64,000 nt of DNA, taken from assembly GCF_000331005.1 (NCBI RefSeq), contig NZ_AEJB01000361.1:124001-188000 (forward strand), in the 5' to 3' direction. This stretch comes from Streptomyces turgidiscabies Car8 (GTDB taxonomy: Bacteria; Actinomycetota; Actinomycetes; Streptomycetales; Streptomycetaceae). Made by a program: the position numbers and the translations under genes. The notes beneath the pieces were generated by a model. It was not told the DNA's origin and did no database searches. It saw only the letters and a program-made list of their open reading frames with translations. This document shows, piece by piece, positions 55,067-63,392 of the stretch; the stretch's first letter is position 1, and each line of letters starts with the position of its first letter.

Positions 55067-55579
55067 TCACTCGAACTGGAGGTCAGGCTCATCCGCGGAT
55101 GGCGTGCCGAAGCTGCTGATCGAGCGCTGTCGGGGTCGTGAGGGACTCGCGATCGGCTCGCGCTGCGCAGCCAGCTCGGCGAGAGTGAAGCCCACGGGGC
55201 GACCGAGGCGCTGGCCGGCCATGTAGTAGGCCTGCCCGTTCGCGCGTTCACCCAGGGCGATGATCTCGCGGGTGACGGGCTCACCCGGGCGCTGGGGCGC
55301 GCGCTCCCGCCAGACGATCCGGTGCGAGGGCTTCGCATTCGGATCCGCGCCGACGTACGTGGTCTCGCAATCAGAGAGGTCGGGATAACTGGGCATGTAC
55401 TCCAGCGGGTGCGTGCTCGGCGCGCCCTGCTGGATCCGGCCCAGCTGGTTGAGAGCCACGCGCAGGAGCCGGTCCTCCGGTCCATGAGGGTGCATCACCG
55501 CGGCGTCGTGAAGCGTCTGGAGGTCCTCCTTGAGACCGGTCGTCGGCAGAAGGCGGACGGGAGACCGACGCTCACTCAT
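55067..55579 (-). CDS. RelE-like toxin candidate
   Basis: A 170-residue protein from ATG 55579. The core resembles RelE-fold toxins: LLRVALNQLGRIQQGA, then SHRIVWRERA and VTREIIALGERANGQAYYMAGQRLG, where the YRIvfr...R...vY..A pattern is typical of some actinobacterial RelE-like proteins. The C-terminal 35 residues are polar. It overlaps the upstream Phd-like gene by 8 bases, as expected for a toxin following its antitoxin. Confidence 0.6.
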   Translation of the reverse strand: MSERRSPVRLLPTTGLKEDLQTLHDAAVMHPHGPEDRLLRVALNQLGRIQQGAPSTHPLEYMPSYPDLSDCETTYVGADPNAKPSHRIVWRERAPQRPGEPVTREIIALGERANGQAYYMAGQRLGRPVGFTLAELAAQREPIASPSRPRQRSISSFGTPSADEPDLQFE

Positions 55580-55979
55580 CACGCTTCTCCTGCTGGGCCG
55601 CACGATGCGCATCCGCCCACTGCTGACCGAGCGGGCCAAGGCTCTCGGCGAGCTCTTCGATGGTCATGCTCGCCTCGCTGGAAGCGTCGGACTCCTGGAT
55701 GCGACGGGAGAGCTCGGCCTGGAAAGCAGCCTCAGCGTGGACGTGGGCCGCGTGGTCGTACTTCATGAGGCGCACGAACGCGGCGAAGGGGATGATCGCG
55801 GCCTCGGGCTTGTTGCCGTCCCCGAAGATCAGCGGCGTGATCTCGCCGCGGCGATAGAGGTTCAGCATCGTGGCGAGGTCCTCGCGCCTGAGCTGGTCGG
55901 TCGGGATGACATTGACGGAGAACTTCGGGAGCTCGGCGTCGGGAGTGCCGTTGTCGTGAGCGTTGCTGTTGTGAGTCAT
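55572..55979 (-). CDS. Phd/YefM-like antitoxin candidate
   Basis: A 135-residue protein from ATG 55979. Residues 20-70 (PTDQLRREDLATMLNLYRRG ... TPLIFGDGNKPEAAIIPFAA) match the DNA-binding fold of Phd/YefM antitoxins, and the C-terminal 65 residues are an Ala/Glu-rich helix suited to wrapping a toxin. It would repress its own operon and stabilise the element by addiction. Box K lies upstream. Confidence 0.65.
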   Translation of the reverse strand: MTHNSNAHDNGTPDAELPKFSVNVIPTDQLRREDLATMLNLYRRGEITPLIFGDGNKPEAAIIPFAAFVRLMKYDHAAHVHAEAAFQAELSRRIQESDASSEASMTIEELAESLGPLGQQWADAHRAAQQEKRDE

Positions 55980-56038
55980 AGCTTCAGCCTAATCAGTCGG
56001 GAATAACTTGTCATCGACTCGCATACGACCGTGTTGCC

Positions 56039-56063
56039 GAGTCAATAAGGGCATTGAATGGCC
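56039..56063 (-). promoter_or_regulatory. Promoter/operator box K (minus strand)
   Basis: On the minus strand, CCATTCAATGCCCT (56061-56048) is identical to 14 bases of box E and runs into TATTGACTCGG. No clear GATAGA element follows at the usual distance; GATGACAAG is further downstream. It lies about 60-85 bp upstream of the antitoxin start. Confidence 0.5.
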
Positions 56064-56261
56064 GATCACTCCGCCGTTGAGAGGTGGTGCGGTTAGGAGA
56101 AAGAAGAGACCCGCGCCCCAGTGCCGCGTGGTGCGGAGCCGGGGCGCGGGCCCTGGTGGATGGACGGTCGTGACTTCAGAAGTTCCCCTCGTCGACTTGC
56201 AGGCAGACGATGCCGGTGAGCGCCACAGGGCCATCGGATGCGGTGATGACGCGTGTGCGGG
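56064..56261. terminator. Intergenic hairpin at the edge of the transfer block
   Basis: CCCGCGCCCC (56111-56120) pairs with GGGGCGCGGG (56142-56151) around a 21-base loop. It marks the boundary between the recurrent-box block and the following minus-strand genes. Nothing else is seen in this gap. Confidence 0.6.
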
Positions 56262-56612
56262 TCAGCGGGTGGTGTGCCGGGTGATCGCGATGCGGATCGC
56301 GGTGATCAGGCGGGCGGTGTCCTCGGCAAGGTCCGGAATCCCGGCGGGATAGAAGGCGTCACCGGGGAGGTCACCGGCGTAGCCGTCGGGGTAGCAGACG
56401 GCGTGCCATCCGGCGTGCTCGGCGGGCGGGTACGCGAGTTCGCTCTCGTGGGCGCCGCTGGCGGTCACCTGGATGACTCCCCCGCCGGTGCCGAAGGGAA
56501 GCTCGACGTAGTCGCTGGCCCTGTCGCCGTCCTCGACGGCGGTCCATCCCGCTGCCTGCAGGGCGTTGAGCAGGTAGGCGCCCGCGGAGGATGCAGGGTC
56601 GGTAACGGTCAC
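56262..56612 (-). CDS. Hypothetical protein (116 aa)
   Basis: A small soluble acidic protein from ATG 56612 with good coding character (AGAYLLNALQAAGWTAVEDG, VIQVTASGAHESELAYPP). Similar short proteins are common on Streptomyces plasmids and phages, with no known function. Alone or first in a unit with the preceding minus genes. Confidence 0.6.
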   Translation of the reverse strand: MTVTDPASSAGAYLLNALQAAGWTAVEDGDRASDYVELPFGTGGGVIQVTASGAHESELAYPPAEHAGWHAVCYPDGYAGDLPGDAFYPAGIPDLAEDTARLITAIRIAITRHTTR

Positions 56613-56740
56613 GATGTCTCCTTCAGGTCCATAGTGGGTTGAGCAGGTGCGACCTTGCGTGTGGGCTGGGCAAGCCCTGCAACACGCAGCACCCGGGGGC
56701 GGGAGCCGAGAGCGGGGGCGAGTGCGGATGAGGCGCGGGC

Positions 56741-57139
56741 TTACGGCGCTGTGCGGGCAGGTTGCGTATCGTTGCCGGTGACGGCGCGGATGGAAGCGGC
56801 GGCCAGCTCGGCGAGCGCTTCCAATCCGTCACCGGCACAGGCCCCTTCGAGGTAGACCCCCGCGTCGCAGTCGAGCACCCGCTTCGGCAGCTCCGTATCC
56901 TCGAAGAAGTCGTCGGTGGAGCCCCAGAACTCGATGACCAGGTCGCCTTCCTCGTCCACGAGGAACGTGAACTTCGCCGCGCGCGGGCCAGAGAGCCTGC
57001 CGGTCGTGCCCCAACTGTCGGACTGGGCGCTCCATCTGCCTCCGAGAAGGTGGGCGGTGGTGCGGGCGATGTCGGACACGCTGAACGGGTACTCCGTGCC
57101 CGGCGCCGGGACGTACGGCTCGCTCCCTGCCGGGAGCAC
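56741..57139 (-). CDS. Hypothetical protein (132 aa)
   Basis: A small acidic protein from a GTG at 57139. It has features of a compact alpha-beta fold (KFTFLVDEEGDLVIEFWGST, LDCDAGVYLEGACAGDGLEA). No family recognised. Good composition and a unique frame support a real gene. Confidence 0.55.
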   Translation of the reverse strand: MLPAGSEPYVPAPGTEYPFSVSDIARTTAHLLGGRWSAQSDSWGTTGRLSGPRAAKFTFLVDEEGDLVIEFWGSTDDFFEDTELPKRVLDCDAGVYLEGACAGDGLEALAELAAASIRAVTGNDTQPARTAP

Positions 57140-57289
57140 GGCACCGACGGCCAGGGAAGCGTCGGTCTGGAAGGGGGTTCAGAAGGGGAAGGTGGTCTCA
57201 CAGAGCGCGGTCGAGGCCCAGTCGGCGTCCGGGTGATTGCTGCGCACGAACCCGAAGACGCGCCGTCCCGGCTCGGCCGGGACGGGCGG

Positions 57290-57643
57290 CTACTGCTGGA
57301 TCGCCGCCCAGTCGATTCGGCGTGCACCACCCGCGAGTTGGCCGAGCGCGGCAAGCACGGTGCTTGCCGCGGTGCAGGAGGCGAAGAGCCGTCCGACGTC
57401 GTTGCCGGTCAGGTGCCGTTCCCCCTTGGCGACGCCCCGGACTGGCAGGGCATGGCTGCCGGGCTTGTGGGCGACGGTGTGGGTGGCGCGGCTGCCGTGG
57501 GAGTCGGACGGACCGTGGACGACTTCGAGGGCGTGGCCGGTTAAGTGGGCGGCGTATCCGGCGACGCACAGGGTCGTCCTGGACAGGGGCCGGTGCTGCC
57601 GAGCGGGGTGTCCGGGCGGAGCAGGCTGGTTCAGCGGAGCCAA
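57290..57643 (-). CDS. Hypothetical protein (117 aa)
   Basis: A small protein from 57643 with a His/Gly-rich middle (HGPSDSHGSRATHTVAHKPG) and a helical C-terminus (LFASCTAASTVLAALGQLAG). The N-terminal 25 residues look unlike protein, so the true start may be further in. Function unknown. Confidence 0.45.
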   Translation of the reverse strand: MAPLNQPAPPGHPARQHRPLSRTTLCVAGYAAHLTGHALEVVHGPSDSHGSRATHTVAHKPGSHALPVRGVAKGERHLTGNDVGRLFASCTAASTVLAALGQLAGGARRIDWAAIQQ

Positions 57644-57804
57644 ACGGCCGTGTCGTAGTGGCGGGGACGAGTGACGATTGCGGTCCGGATACGGGCAGCG
57701 AGTTCAGCGTTGGGCATGCTCGAGTTCCCTCTCACTGGGTGGGGTGCGCCGACACTGCCCCATGGGGGCCAGCCGCGCACCGCCGGCTCACAAGGCGCCT
57801 TCGG

Positions 57805-58440
57805 TCACGACGAGCTGCTCCGGGTGGCGTTGGATGGCTGCACGCCCTTCAGCACGGCAAGTTCCCGCTGTACCGCGGTCAACTTGGCCAGATACTCCGC
57901 GGCCTGCGTCTTCCAGTCCGCTGGCGCGTCCGGCCGCAGGATGACCCGGCCGGTCATGAGGCGGTCCCAGCCATCCAGCGCGTACTCCAGGTCCCGGATA
58001 CGAGCCCGCAGTCCGTCCGGGTCACGGTCCTGCTGTAGTTCGGCCACCTCATCCTTGAGACGGCGTACGTCGCCGGCAGTGCGCAGCTTCTGGCGTTCCT
58101 TGCCCTTGTCGAAGCCGCGGCCAAAGGCGGCACGGCGTTCCTCGCGGGGGCACTCCTGGATCCACGGCGCCAGGTGCGCGGCCGCGTCCCGGTGTTCCTG
58201 GGCGCGTTCGGGGTCTTCCTGCTCGAGCTCGGCCAGGGGCCGGTAGTCGTACTGACGGGCCAGCTGGTCGGCCAGGCGCTCCATTTGGGATGGCAGGGTG
58301 ATGTCGTCCTCGGTGGGATGGCCGGTGACAGAGGCGATCCGGTCTGCCTTCTGCTGGAGGGACTCCGGGGGCCGCTCGGCGTTGACCGGGTCGTCCGGCA
58401 GGCTGTCCAGCAATTCCTGCCTCCTCTGTTCCTCCATCAC
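57805..58440 (-). CDS. Hypothetical coiled-coil protein
   Basis: A 211-residue highly charged helical protein from ATG 58440, with heptads in residues 110-200 (VRRLKDEVAELQQDRDPDGL). GGAGGAG lies just upstream. It has no domain match. Similar helical proteins occur on actinobacterial plasmids. Confidence 0.65.
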   Translation of the reverse strand: MMEEQRRQELLDSLPDDPVNAERPPESLQQKADRIASVTGHPTEDDITLPSQMERLADQLARQYDYRPLAELEQEDPERAQEHRDAAAHLAPWIQECPREERRAAFGRGFDKGKERQKLRTAGDVRRLKDEVAELQQDRDPDGLRARIRDLEYALDGWDRLMTGRVILRPDAPADWKTQAAEYLAKLTAVQRELAVLKGVQPSNATRSSSS

Positions 58441-58639
58441 GGCTCCTCCACGCTGTCATTGATGCGTTCGACGGAGAGACCGGGCAGTTGAGGGATCTCG
58501 GTGAACGTGGTTGATCGGCCGGAGTTGAAGCGGACCCTGCTCCCGCGGTCGGGAAGGGACGAGCCCGGTGCGGCGGGGCGGGGTCTCTGCGCGCAGCTCA
58601 GGCCGTGTACGGCGTCCCGGTGGTCGTGAGTGCGTTCAT
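58437..58639 (-). pseudogene. Possible frameshifted small gene
   Basis: ATG 58639 gives MNALTTTGTPYTA then a stop. In a neighbouring frame protein-like sequence continues (RVRFNSGRSTTFTEIPQLPG, SVERINDSVEEP) to a stop that overlaps the next gene. A single-base indel would join them into one short protein. The evidence is composition and coupling only. Confidence 0.3.
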
Positions 58640-58671
58640 GGCTGGTGTCCCTCCGTATCGAGGCTGGTGCT

Positions 58672-58980
58672 TCAGTCGGCTCCCGGAGCAGAGCCAGGGA
58701 ACTCGCGCACGACGGAGACCAGGAGCGGCACGAGGGTGTCGAACGGGTCAGCTGCCTGCTGTTTCCCGTGTGGAGAGGCACTGTGGAAGAGAGCAACAGG
58801 GTCCTCCGGCAGGGTTCCGGACTCGCCGCACTTGGGGCACGCCCAGGTCCAGCCGACGACGGGAGCGTGGACGATCTGGCCGTCCTGGATGATCCAGTCG
58901 AAGCGGTCGGCCAGCCTGTGCTCGTCGGAGGCGAAGAAATCGGCGTCGAACAGCTCGTCGGGCACGGTGAGTTCAGGCAT
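58672..58980 (-). CDS. Small protein with CxxC motif
   Basis: A 102-residue acidic protein from ATG 58980 after GAGAGGAGC. Residues 40-60 contain WTWACPKCGESGTLPE, one CxxC knuckle that could bind zinc or be a redox pair. No family recognised. The next gene upstream (58994-59683) ends 13 bases before this start, so they form one transcription unit. Confidence 0.65.
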   Translation of the reverse strand: MPELTVPDELFDADFFASDEHRLADRFDWIIQDGQIVHAPVVGWTWACPKCGESGTLPEDPVALFHSASPHGKQQAADPFDTLVPLLVSVVREFPGSAPGAD

Positions 58981-58993
58981 CAGTGGGCTCCTC

Positions 58994-59683
58994 TCAGCCG
59001 GTAGCGGGCCCCGGCAGCGCCGGGGCATCGAAGGACGAGGCTTCGATGGAGGGCTCGGTACCCGTCAGTCGGACGACCTCCAGGACGTGGGCCTCGATAT
59101 CGGCGCGGGCCTGGGCGACGACCTGCTCGCCGGCCTCCACGAGTGAGTCGACGGTGAACTGGGCGTTGCTACCCGCACCGGCGACGGCGTTCTCCAGTGC
59201 GTTGAGTGCTTCCTTGGTGGCCCTCACTCCCTTCTTCTCGTGGATCGCCTCGTGCAATGCCGCCGTGGCGGCCTTGACGCGGGCGTACATCCGGTCGGTG
59301 ACCTCGCGAACCTCTCGCAGGTTCTCGGCGGTGCGGGGCTGATGAGGGATCTCGGGTACGAAGGCGTTGTGCTCGGTACGCCGGATGGTCACCGGGACGC
59401 CGCTGCCGAGCCCCATGGAGGACACGAGCGAGCCCCACTGCGCGAGGCTCATCTCGATCTCCACGAGCTCTCGGCCCGGATGGACCCAGTCGTGGTTAAG
59501 GTCGCGCTTGCGTACGGCCTCGTGGACGGAGAGCGAGACGGTCTCGTTGTGGAGCAGGTCGGACTGGAACAGCGAACGGCCTGATCCATGCCTGCGCGTC
59601 ACGACCGCGACGCCGAAGGCGGGGTGGATCTCACCGCCGTGCTCCGCGTCGATCGCTGGGTCCTGGTTTTGACGGCGGCTCAT
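58994..59683 (-). CDS. Hypothetical plasmid/phage-type protein (229 aa)
   Basis: A 229-residue soluble protein from ATG 59683. The N-terminus has HPAFGVAVVTRRHGSGRSLF, and the second half is helical (MYARVKAATAALHEAIHEKK). Proteins of this type occur on actinobacterial plasmids and phages without assigned function. Start overlaps the stop of the small gene at 59680-59787. Confidence 0.65.
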   Translation of the reverse strand: MSRRQNQDPAIDAEHGGEIHPAFGVAVVTRRHGSGRSLFQSDLLHNETVSLSVHEAVRKRDLNHDWVHPGRELVEIEMSLAQWGSLVSSMGLGSGVPVTIRRTEHNAFVPEIPHQPRTAENLREVREVTDRMYARVKAATAALHEAIHEKKGVRATKEALNALENAVAGAGSNAQFTVDSLVEAGEQVVAQARADIEAHVLEVVRLTGTEPSIEASSFDAPALPGPATG

Positions 59684-59787
59684 GCCGGCACCGTCTCAGA
59701 GGTCTCAGCCTGCTGGGCCTGGTGCTCGGCGGTCTCGCTCAGAAAGTCCGAGTAAGCCTGGGCGTAAGGGTTGGTCGGTTTGGTCAT
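59680..59787 (-). CDS. 35-residue peptide gene
   Basis: ATG 59787 opens a 35-codon frame (KPTNPYAQAYSDFLSETAEH, then Gln/Glu-rich) whose TGA overlaps the ATG of the following gene (ATGA). The coupling argues that it is translated. Function unknown. Confidence 0.5.
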   Translation of the reverse strand: MTKPTNPYAQAYSDFLSETAEHQAQQAETSETVPA

Positions 59788-59860
59788 GGCGGGTGTACTG
59801 CGCTTCCTCTGAGGTGCAGGGGGATGTTGTGGATCTGGCGGCGAGCACGACGGCATGACG

Positions 59861-59895
59861 AAGCCGGGGCCTCCGTTGAACTGAGACCCCGGCTT
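59861..59895 (-). terminator. Hairpin after the LuxR unit
   Basis: AAGCCGGGG and CCCCGGCTT around a 17-base loop, directly downstream of the minus-strand genes ending at 59908. Confidence 0.6.
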
Positions 59896-59907
59896 GCCGT
59901 ACGGGGC

Positions 59908-60256
59908 TCAGCTGACCAGCACGCTCTGCTTCTCCTGGGCCGGGAGCGTGGCGAGGACGACGTCGGCCACTTCCTTCGCGGGGGTGTCGAGCGGCATCTC
60001 GCGCTCGTACCCGTGGCCCCATGAGAAGTCCTGGAACTCCGCGGTGTCGGTGAGCGTGGTCGCCTCGATGGGATACGAGCCGTCCGGGGGCCAGGCGTTC
60101 ACAGTGGCGCTGTGAAACTGGCAGCCGCCGCACCATGCCCGCCGGCGCAGCGGCTGGGTACTCGTCGTCGGGGCGCCGGATTTCGACGAGGTGGACCGGG
60201 CGCTCGGTGCTGTCTGCGGGCGCCAGGTGCGGGAGAGGGGCGTCAACGGTCGTCAT
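59908..60256 (-). pseudogene. Small CxxC protein, apparent frameshift
   Basis: ATG 60256 overlaps the LuxR-type gene by 14 bases and gives a convincing start (APADSTERPVHLVEIRRPDD). Near 60140 the good sequence moves to another frame and continues as WCGGCQFHSATVNAWPPDGS to the stop at 59908. A one-base indel would restore a single roughly 115-residue protein with a CxxC. Either a recent mutation or a sequencing error. Confidence 0.5.
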
Positions 60257-60695
60257 CCAGGGGCTCCAGGACGTCGGCCGCCGTGATGTCGCCCCGGATC
60301 AGCAGGAGGGCGACAGCGTGGGCCCGGTCGTGCGTGCCGGTCTTCTTGTAGATGCGCCGCAGGTGGGTCTTGATCGTGTCCTCGGAGAGGAACAGGTCCA
60401 CGCCGGTCTTCGCGTTGGACATGCCGCGCGCCACGCGGACGATGACCTGCTTCTCGCGGCCGGTGAGCGGGTGCGTCAGCGAGGGCGGGAGCATCCCCAG
60501 GTCGCGCAGGTGGCCGCGCCTGCCCCGGTGGAACGCCGCCTCCAAGTGGGGCATGACGGCCCGCAGGTAGGTGGCGACGACGTTGCGCTGCGACAGCCAG
60601 GCCGCCCGCGTCTTCTCTGTGGCGTCGGCCAGGTCGTGGGTCAGTTCCTCGCGCCAGGTCGGGGGGCGCGTCTCGGTGGGTTGGGCTAAGGACAT
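60243..60695 (-). CDS. LuxR-type transcriptional regulator
   Basis: A 150-residue protein from ATG 60695 (AAGGAGC upstream). The C-terminus is a LuxR helix-turn-helix: LTGREKQVIVRVARGMSNAK, then LFLSEDTIKTHLRRIYKKTG. The N-terminal 75 residues are helical, with no receiver domain. It is probably a constitutive or partner-controlled activator of this small gene set. Confidence 0.82.
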   Translation of the reverse strand: MSLAQPTETRPPTWREELTHDLADATEKTRAAWLSQRNVVATYLRAVMPHLEAAFHRGRRGHLRDLGMLPPSLTHPLTGREKQVIVRVARGMSNAKTGVDLFLSEDTIKTHLRRIYKKTGTHDRAHAVALLLIRGDITAADVLEPLDDDR

Positions 60696-60696
60696 A

Positions 60697-61026
60697 TCAG
60701 CGCTCCTTGCGCTCACGGAACTTCGAGAATTGCTGGCCGCGCGTGGGCATCGAGTCGGCCAGGGCTTGGGCCGCCTCGGGGCGGCAGTTGGGACAAGGGC
60801 GTTTCGTCTGGTGGGTGACGGGCTGGCTGTCCCGGGTACGGTCGGCTGTCGGCGCCGCGCTCGGGCTCCTGCTCGACGGTGTCGATCCAGCCCGCCACAC
60901 ACGGAGGCTCGTGCGTGCACCTGCACTCGGCCCACGGGTACGGTGCCCGGCTAGCCGAAGTGGTGCTCTGCGGGCGGTGGGGCCGCCGGAGGCCGGGAGC
61001 CGGGGACGTAGTCGGGGGTCGCTCAC
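60697..61026 (-). pseudogene. Small Cys-containing gene, apparent frameshift
   Basis: Protein-like text is split between frames: YPWAECRCTHEPPCVAGWID, then TVEQEPERG in one, and QPVTHQTKRPCPNCRPEAAQ, then RGQQFSKFRERKER in another, joined around 60850. Together they suggest a small zinc-knuckle protein (CxC and CxxC). Its stop lies just before the LuxR-type start. No good start codon was found. Confidence 0.4.
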
Positions 61027-61338
61027 GGGTCGTCAGCCGTACGCGGCTACCGCTCGAACGTCGGCGGCCCTTCCAGCCCGCAAGGTGCCGAGCGTCACGG
61101 GCTGGAAGGGCCGCCTCGGCGAGGGCCTTGAGGGCGCGGGTGATGCGCGGTTCGAAGCACGCAACGCCTTCGGCTTCAGGAACCGAGCCAACCAGCGCCT
61201 GCGCTCACGCTGTGCGATCACCTGGCGCAGCCGACGGGAGGCGCACCCCTGCTAGTCGGTATCCGGCGGCGGGGCAGCGGCGCGATAGCTGGTGCGCGTG
61301 CCGGTGCGTGGCCGGAGTCCGGGCGCGCCTCAGCCGGG
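61027..61338. other. Intergenic region with long inverted repeat
   Basis: GGCGGCCCTTCCAGCCCG (61063-61080) pairs perfectly with 61098-61115 (18 bp, 17-base loop). The rest shows no supported gene, although a minus-strand frame around 61100-61220 has weak protein character (CFEPRITRALKALAEAALPA). Confidence 0.5.
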
Positions 61339-62616
61339 CTAGACGGGGGCCGAGGCCGGCTTCACGCTCCCTCGGCGTCCCAGGCCGTACGCGATGCGGA
61401 ACGGATCGGGCATGTCCCAGGACCCATCGGTACTGGGGTGCACGACGCCAGCAGCAGTGAGCTCTTCGAGGAGGTCGTGGTAGCGGGCTAGGTGCCGCAT
61501 GCCGCCGGGGTACGGGTCCGCCGTGCGGGAGCCGAGACGGCGAAGACGGTCTGGCAGGCACGCGTGGTCCCACTGGGCGATGACCTGGTCGGATTCGATC
61601 GGCAGCTGCTGCCCGGCCAGCGGAGCGAGTGCCGCCCGCACCCATGGCATGGCCTGCTCGACTTCTGCGGCGCGGGCACGCGCTCCCTCCGGCACGCCCC
61701 GGCGGATGTCCCGGTGGTGAAGGGCGCGCGGGTGGTCGGGGTGATCGTCCAGGGCGTGGCGCACGGCCTGCCTCAGTGCGATGAGGAACGGGCGCGGGCT
61801 GAGTCCGCCGACACCGTCCTGGAGATACGTGAGCATGAACCGGTACGTGGAGCCCTTGCGGGCGGTCGCGCCCATGTACGGGTCCGCGATCACGGTGAAG
61901 AGGCGATCTTGCGCGGCGGGATCGGAGGTCAGTTGCTCGGGCGCGCTGAAGCGACCGTCGGGGGTGAGCCTCCAGCCCGGGGTCAGAGAACGGAAGGCGG
62001 CGGCACCTTCACTGGGGTGGTTCGCCAGGAGCTGGAAGAACAGCCCGTAGAGGTGCGTTCCGGTCACCTGGCCCCAGTGGTCCGGCGTGCTCCAGTTCAA
62101 GTCGGTCGTACGCAGAGCACGTCGGGCCTCGGACCTGAGCGCCCACAGGGCCGCGTCGAGGGTGTCGGGGCGTAGGAAGACCTTCGCCCTCACGCGCGGC
62201 CCGAGGCGGGCCAGGTCGGCAGCGAGCTGGAGGACTCCGGAGGCGAGGCGGTCCGTAATGCGCTGATCGGGGTGGAGACGGTCCAAGCTGTCGAAGACAA
62301 CCAGATGAGTGTGGCCCTGCGAGTTCAGGTCGGCCACGGCCTGGCGCAGGGCGTCGGGGTTACGCAGCAACCACTGCGCGCGGTCGCGCCAGCTGGGCAG
62401 GTGTGTGAGGTCGCAGACGCCCAGGGCGGTCAGGGCGACAGCGGTCCACACCGTCACGGGGCGGATTCCTTCGCCGATCAGTGCCTCCAGCTCCGGCGCG
62501 GCCGGATAGCCGTCGCTGTCTCCTGCGGCCCCTGGGGCGGAGATCACCCGGGTATCCTCCAGGCGCGGCATCTTCAGGTCATAGGCGGCTGCCGCACGGA
62601 GGTCAGGGTCGGTCAT
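61339..62616 (-). CDS. P-loop-ATPase-like protein lacking a visible Walker A
   Basis: A 425-residue protein from ATG 62616, preceded by GAAGGATTCC. Residues around 100-110 read HLVVFDSLDRLHPDQR, a Walker B-like strand, followed by RAKVFLRPDTLD, a pattern of P-loop ATPases near ParA or KAP/Sll1717-like groups. No GxxxxGK[ST] is seen, so the N-terminal P-loop part may be lost. The remaining domain is helical and ends with a winged-helix-like region (YHDLLEELTAAGVVHPST). Its start overlaps the stop of the HNH gene. Confidence 0.6.
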   Translation of the reverse strand: MTDPDLRAAAAYDLKMPRLEDTRVISAPGAAGDSDGYPAAPELEALIGEGIRPVTVWTAVALTALGVCDLTHLPSWRDRAQWLLRNPDALRQAVADLNSQGHTHLVVFDSLDRLHPDQRITDRLASGVLQLAADLARLGPRVRAKVFLRPDTLDAALWALRSEARRALRTTDLNWSTPDHWGQVTGTHLYGLFFQLLANHPSEGAAAFRSLTPGWRLTPDGRFSAPEQLTSDPAAQDRLFTVIADPYMGATARKGSTYRFMLTYLQDGVGGLSPRPFLIALRQAVRHALDDHPDHPRALHHRDIRRGVPEGARARAAEVEQAMPWVRAALAPLAGQQLPIESDQVIAQWDHACLPDRLRRLGSRTADPYPGGMRHLARYHDLLEELTAAGVVHPSTDGSWDMPDPFRIAYGLGRRGSVKPASAPV

Positions 62617-63172
62617 CAGGAATCCTTCGGAGTGCAGTAGGGGGCGCCGGGGCAGGGGCCGAAGCCGTTGTGCTGCGAGCACTGGAGCTGTGACGGATTC
62701 GGGCCGCCGTCCTCGGCGGGGTCGATCAGTTCCGAGGCCCTGCGCATTCCGACCTCGTACTCCTCGCGCTCGTAACGGCCGAACGAGTCGCGACGGCTCC
62801 AGGAGTCGTCCGCGTATCTCTTGCGCCGGCGCGCGAGACGCCAGCGGTAGAGGGGCTCGGCACACGGTTGGACTTCCGCCGGTTGTGCCGGCGGCAGAGC
62901 ATCTGGCCGTTCCACAGTTCAGTCGCCCCGCCGCGGCTCCAGGGGTGTATGTGATCGGCCTCAGTTCCCGGTGCCGGGCACCGGAACCAGAGGGGCGGCT
63001 TGTGCTCGCACCGGCCGTTGGCCTGGCGGATGAGCTGCTGCTTCTGGGGCCAGCTGAAGAGCCGGGTGGGATCACGCCAACGCCGCTTACGGCCAACGCC
63101 GATGGCGAGACACAGGACACCGAGCGCAGCGACGGCCAGGCAGGCGAGCAGCACAGTCGGATCTGGCTGCAT
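62616..63172 (-). pseudogene. Membrane-anchored HNH endonuclease, frameshifted
   Basis: From ATG 63172 the product has one N-terminal helix (LLACLAVAALGVLCLAIGVG) and an HNH domain: NGRCEHKPPLWFRCPAPGTE, then ADHIHPWSRGG and MLCRRHNRRKS, with the catalytic His and metal ligands in place. After this the frame shifts near 62860; the expected continuation (RWRLARRRKRYADDSW ... HNGFGPCPGAPYC) is in a second frame ending at 62616. The nuclease core is intact, the C-terminus is displaced. Confidence 0.65.
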
Positions 63173-63177
63173 AGCGC

Positions 63178-63348
63178 TCAGTGCAGGTCGTTGCCGAAGG
63201 AGATCAGCTCACGCCTGGTCACCCGGAACAGATCCTCGGAGTCGATGGCCGTGACGAGACTGACCTTGCCGAGGTAAAGGTTGGCCCTTCGGGGCTCACG
63301 ATGCTCTGCGCCGGGGCGGGGCTCGGAGACGATGCGGTACTCGGGCAT
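63178..63348 (-). CDS. Small hypothetical protein (56 aa)
   Basis: ATG 63348 opens a 56-codon basic/acidic peptide (MPEYRIVSEPRPGAEHREPR, ending RRELISFGNDLH). Its stop lies 5 bases before the HNH start, so it is probably the first gene of that unit. Function unknown. Confidence 0.55.
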   Translation of the reverse strand: MPEYRIVSEPRPGAEHREPRRANLYLGKVSLVTAIDSEDLFRVTRRELISFGNDLH

Positions 63349-63392
63349 GGTCGAAGGCTGCTTTCTGTACAGGAACGCGTGAGCCGGACAGC

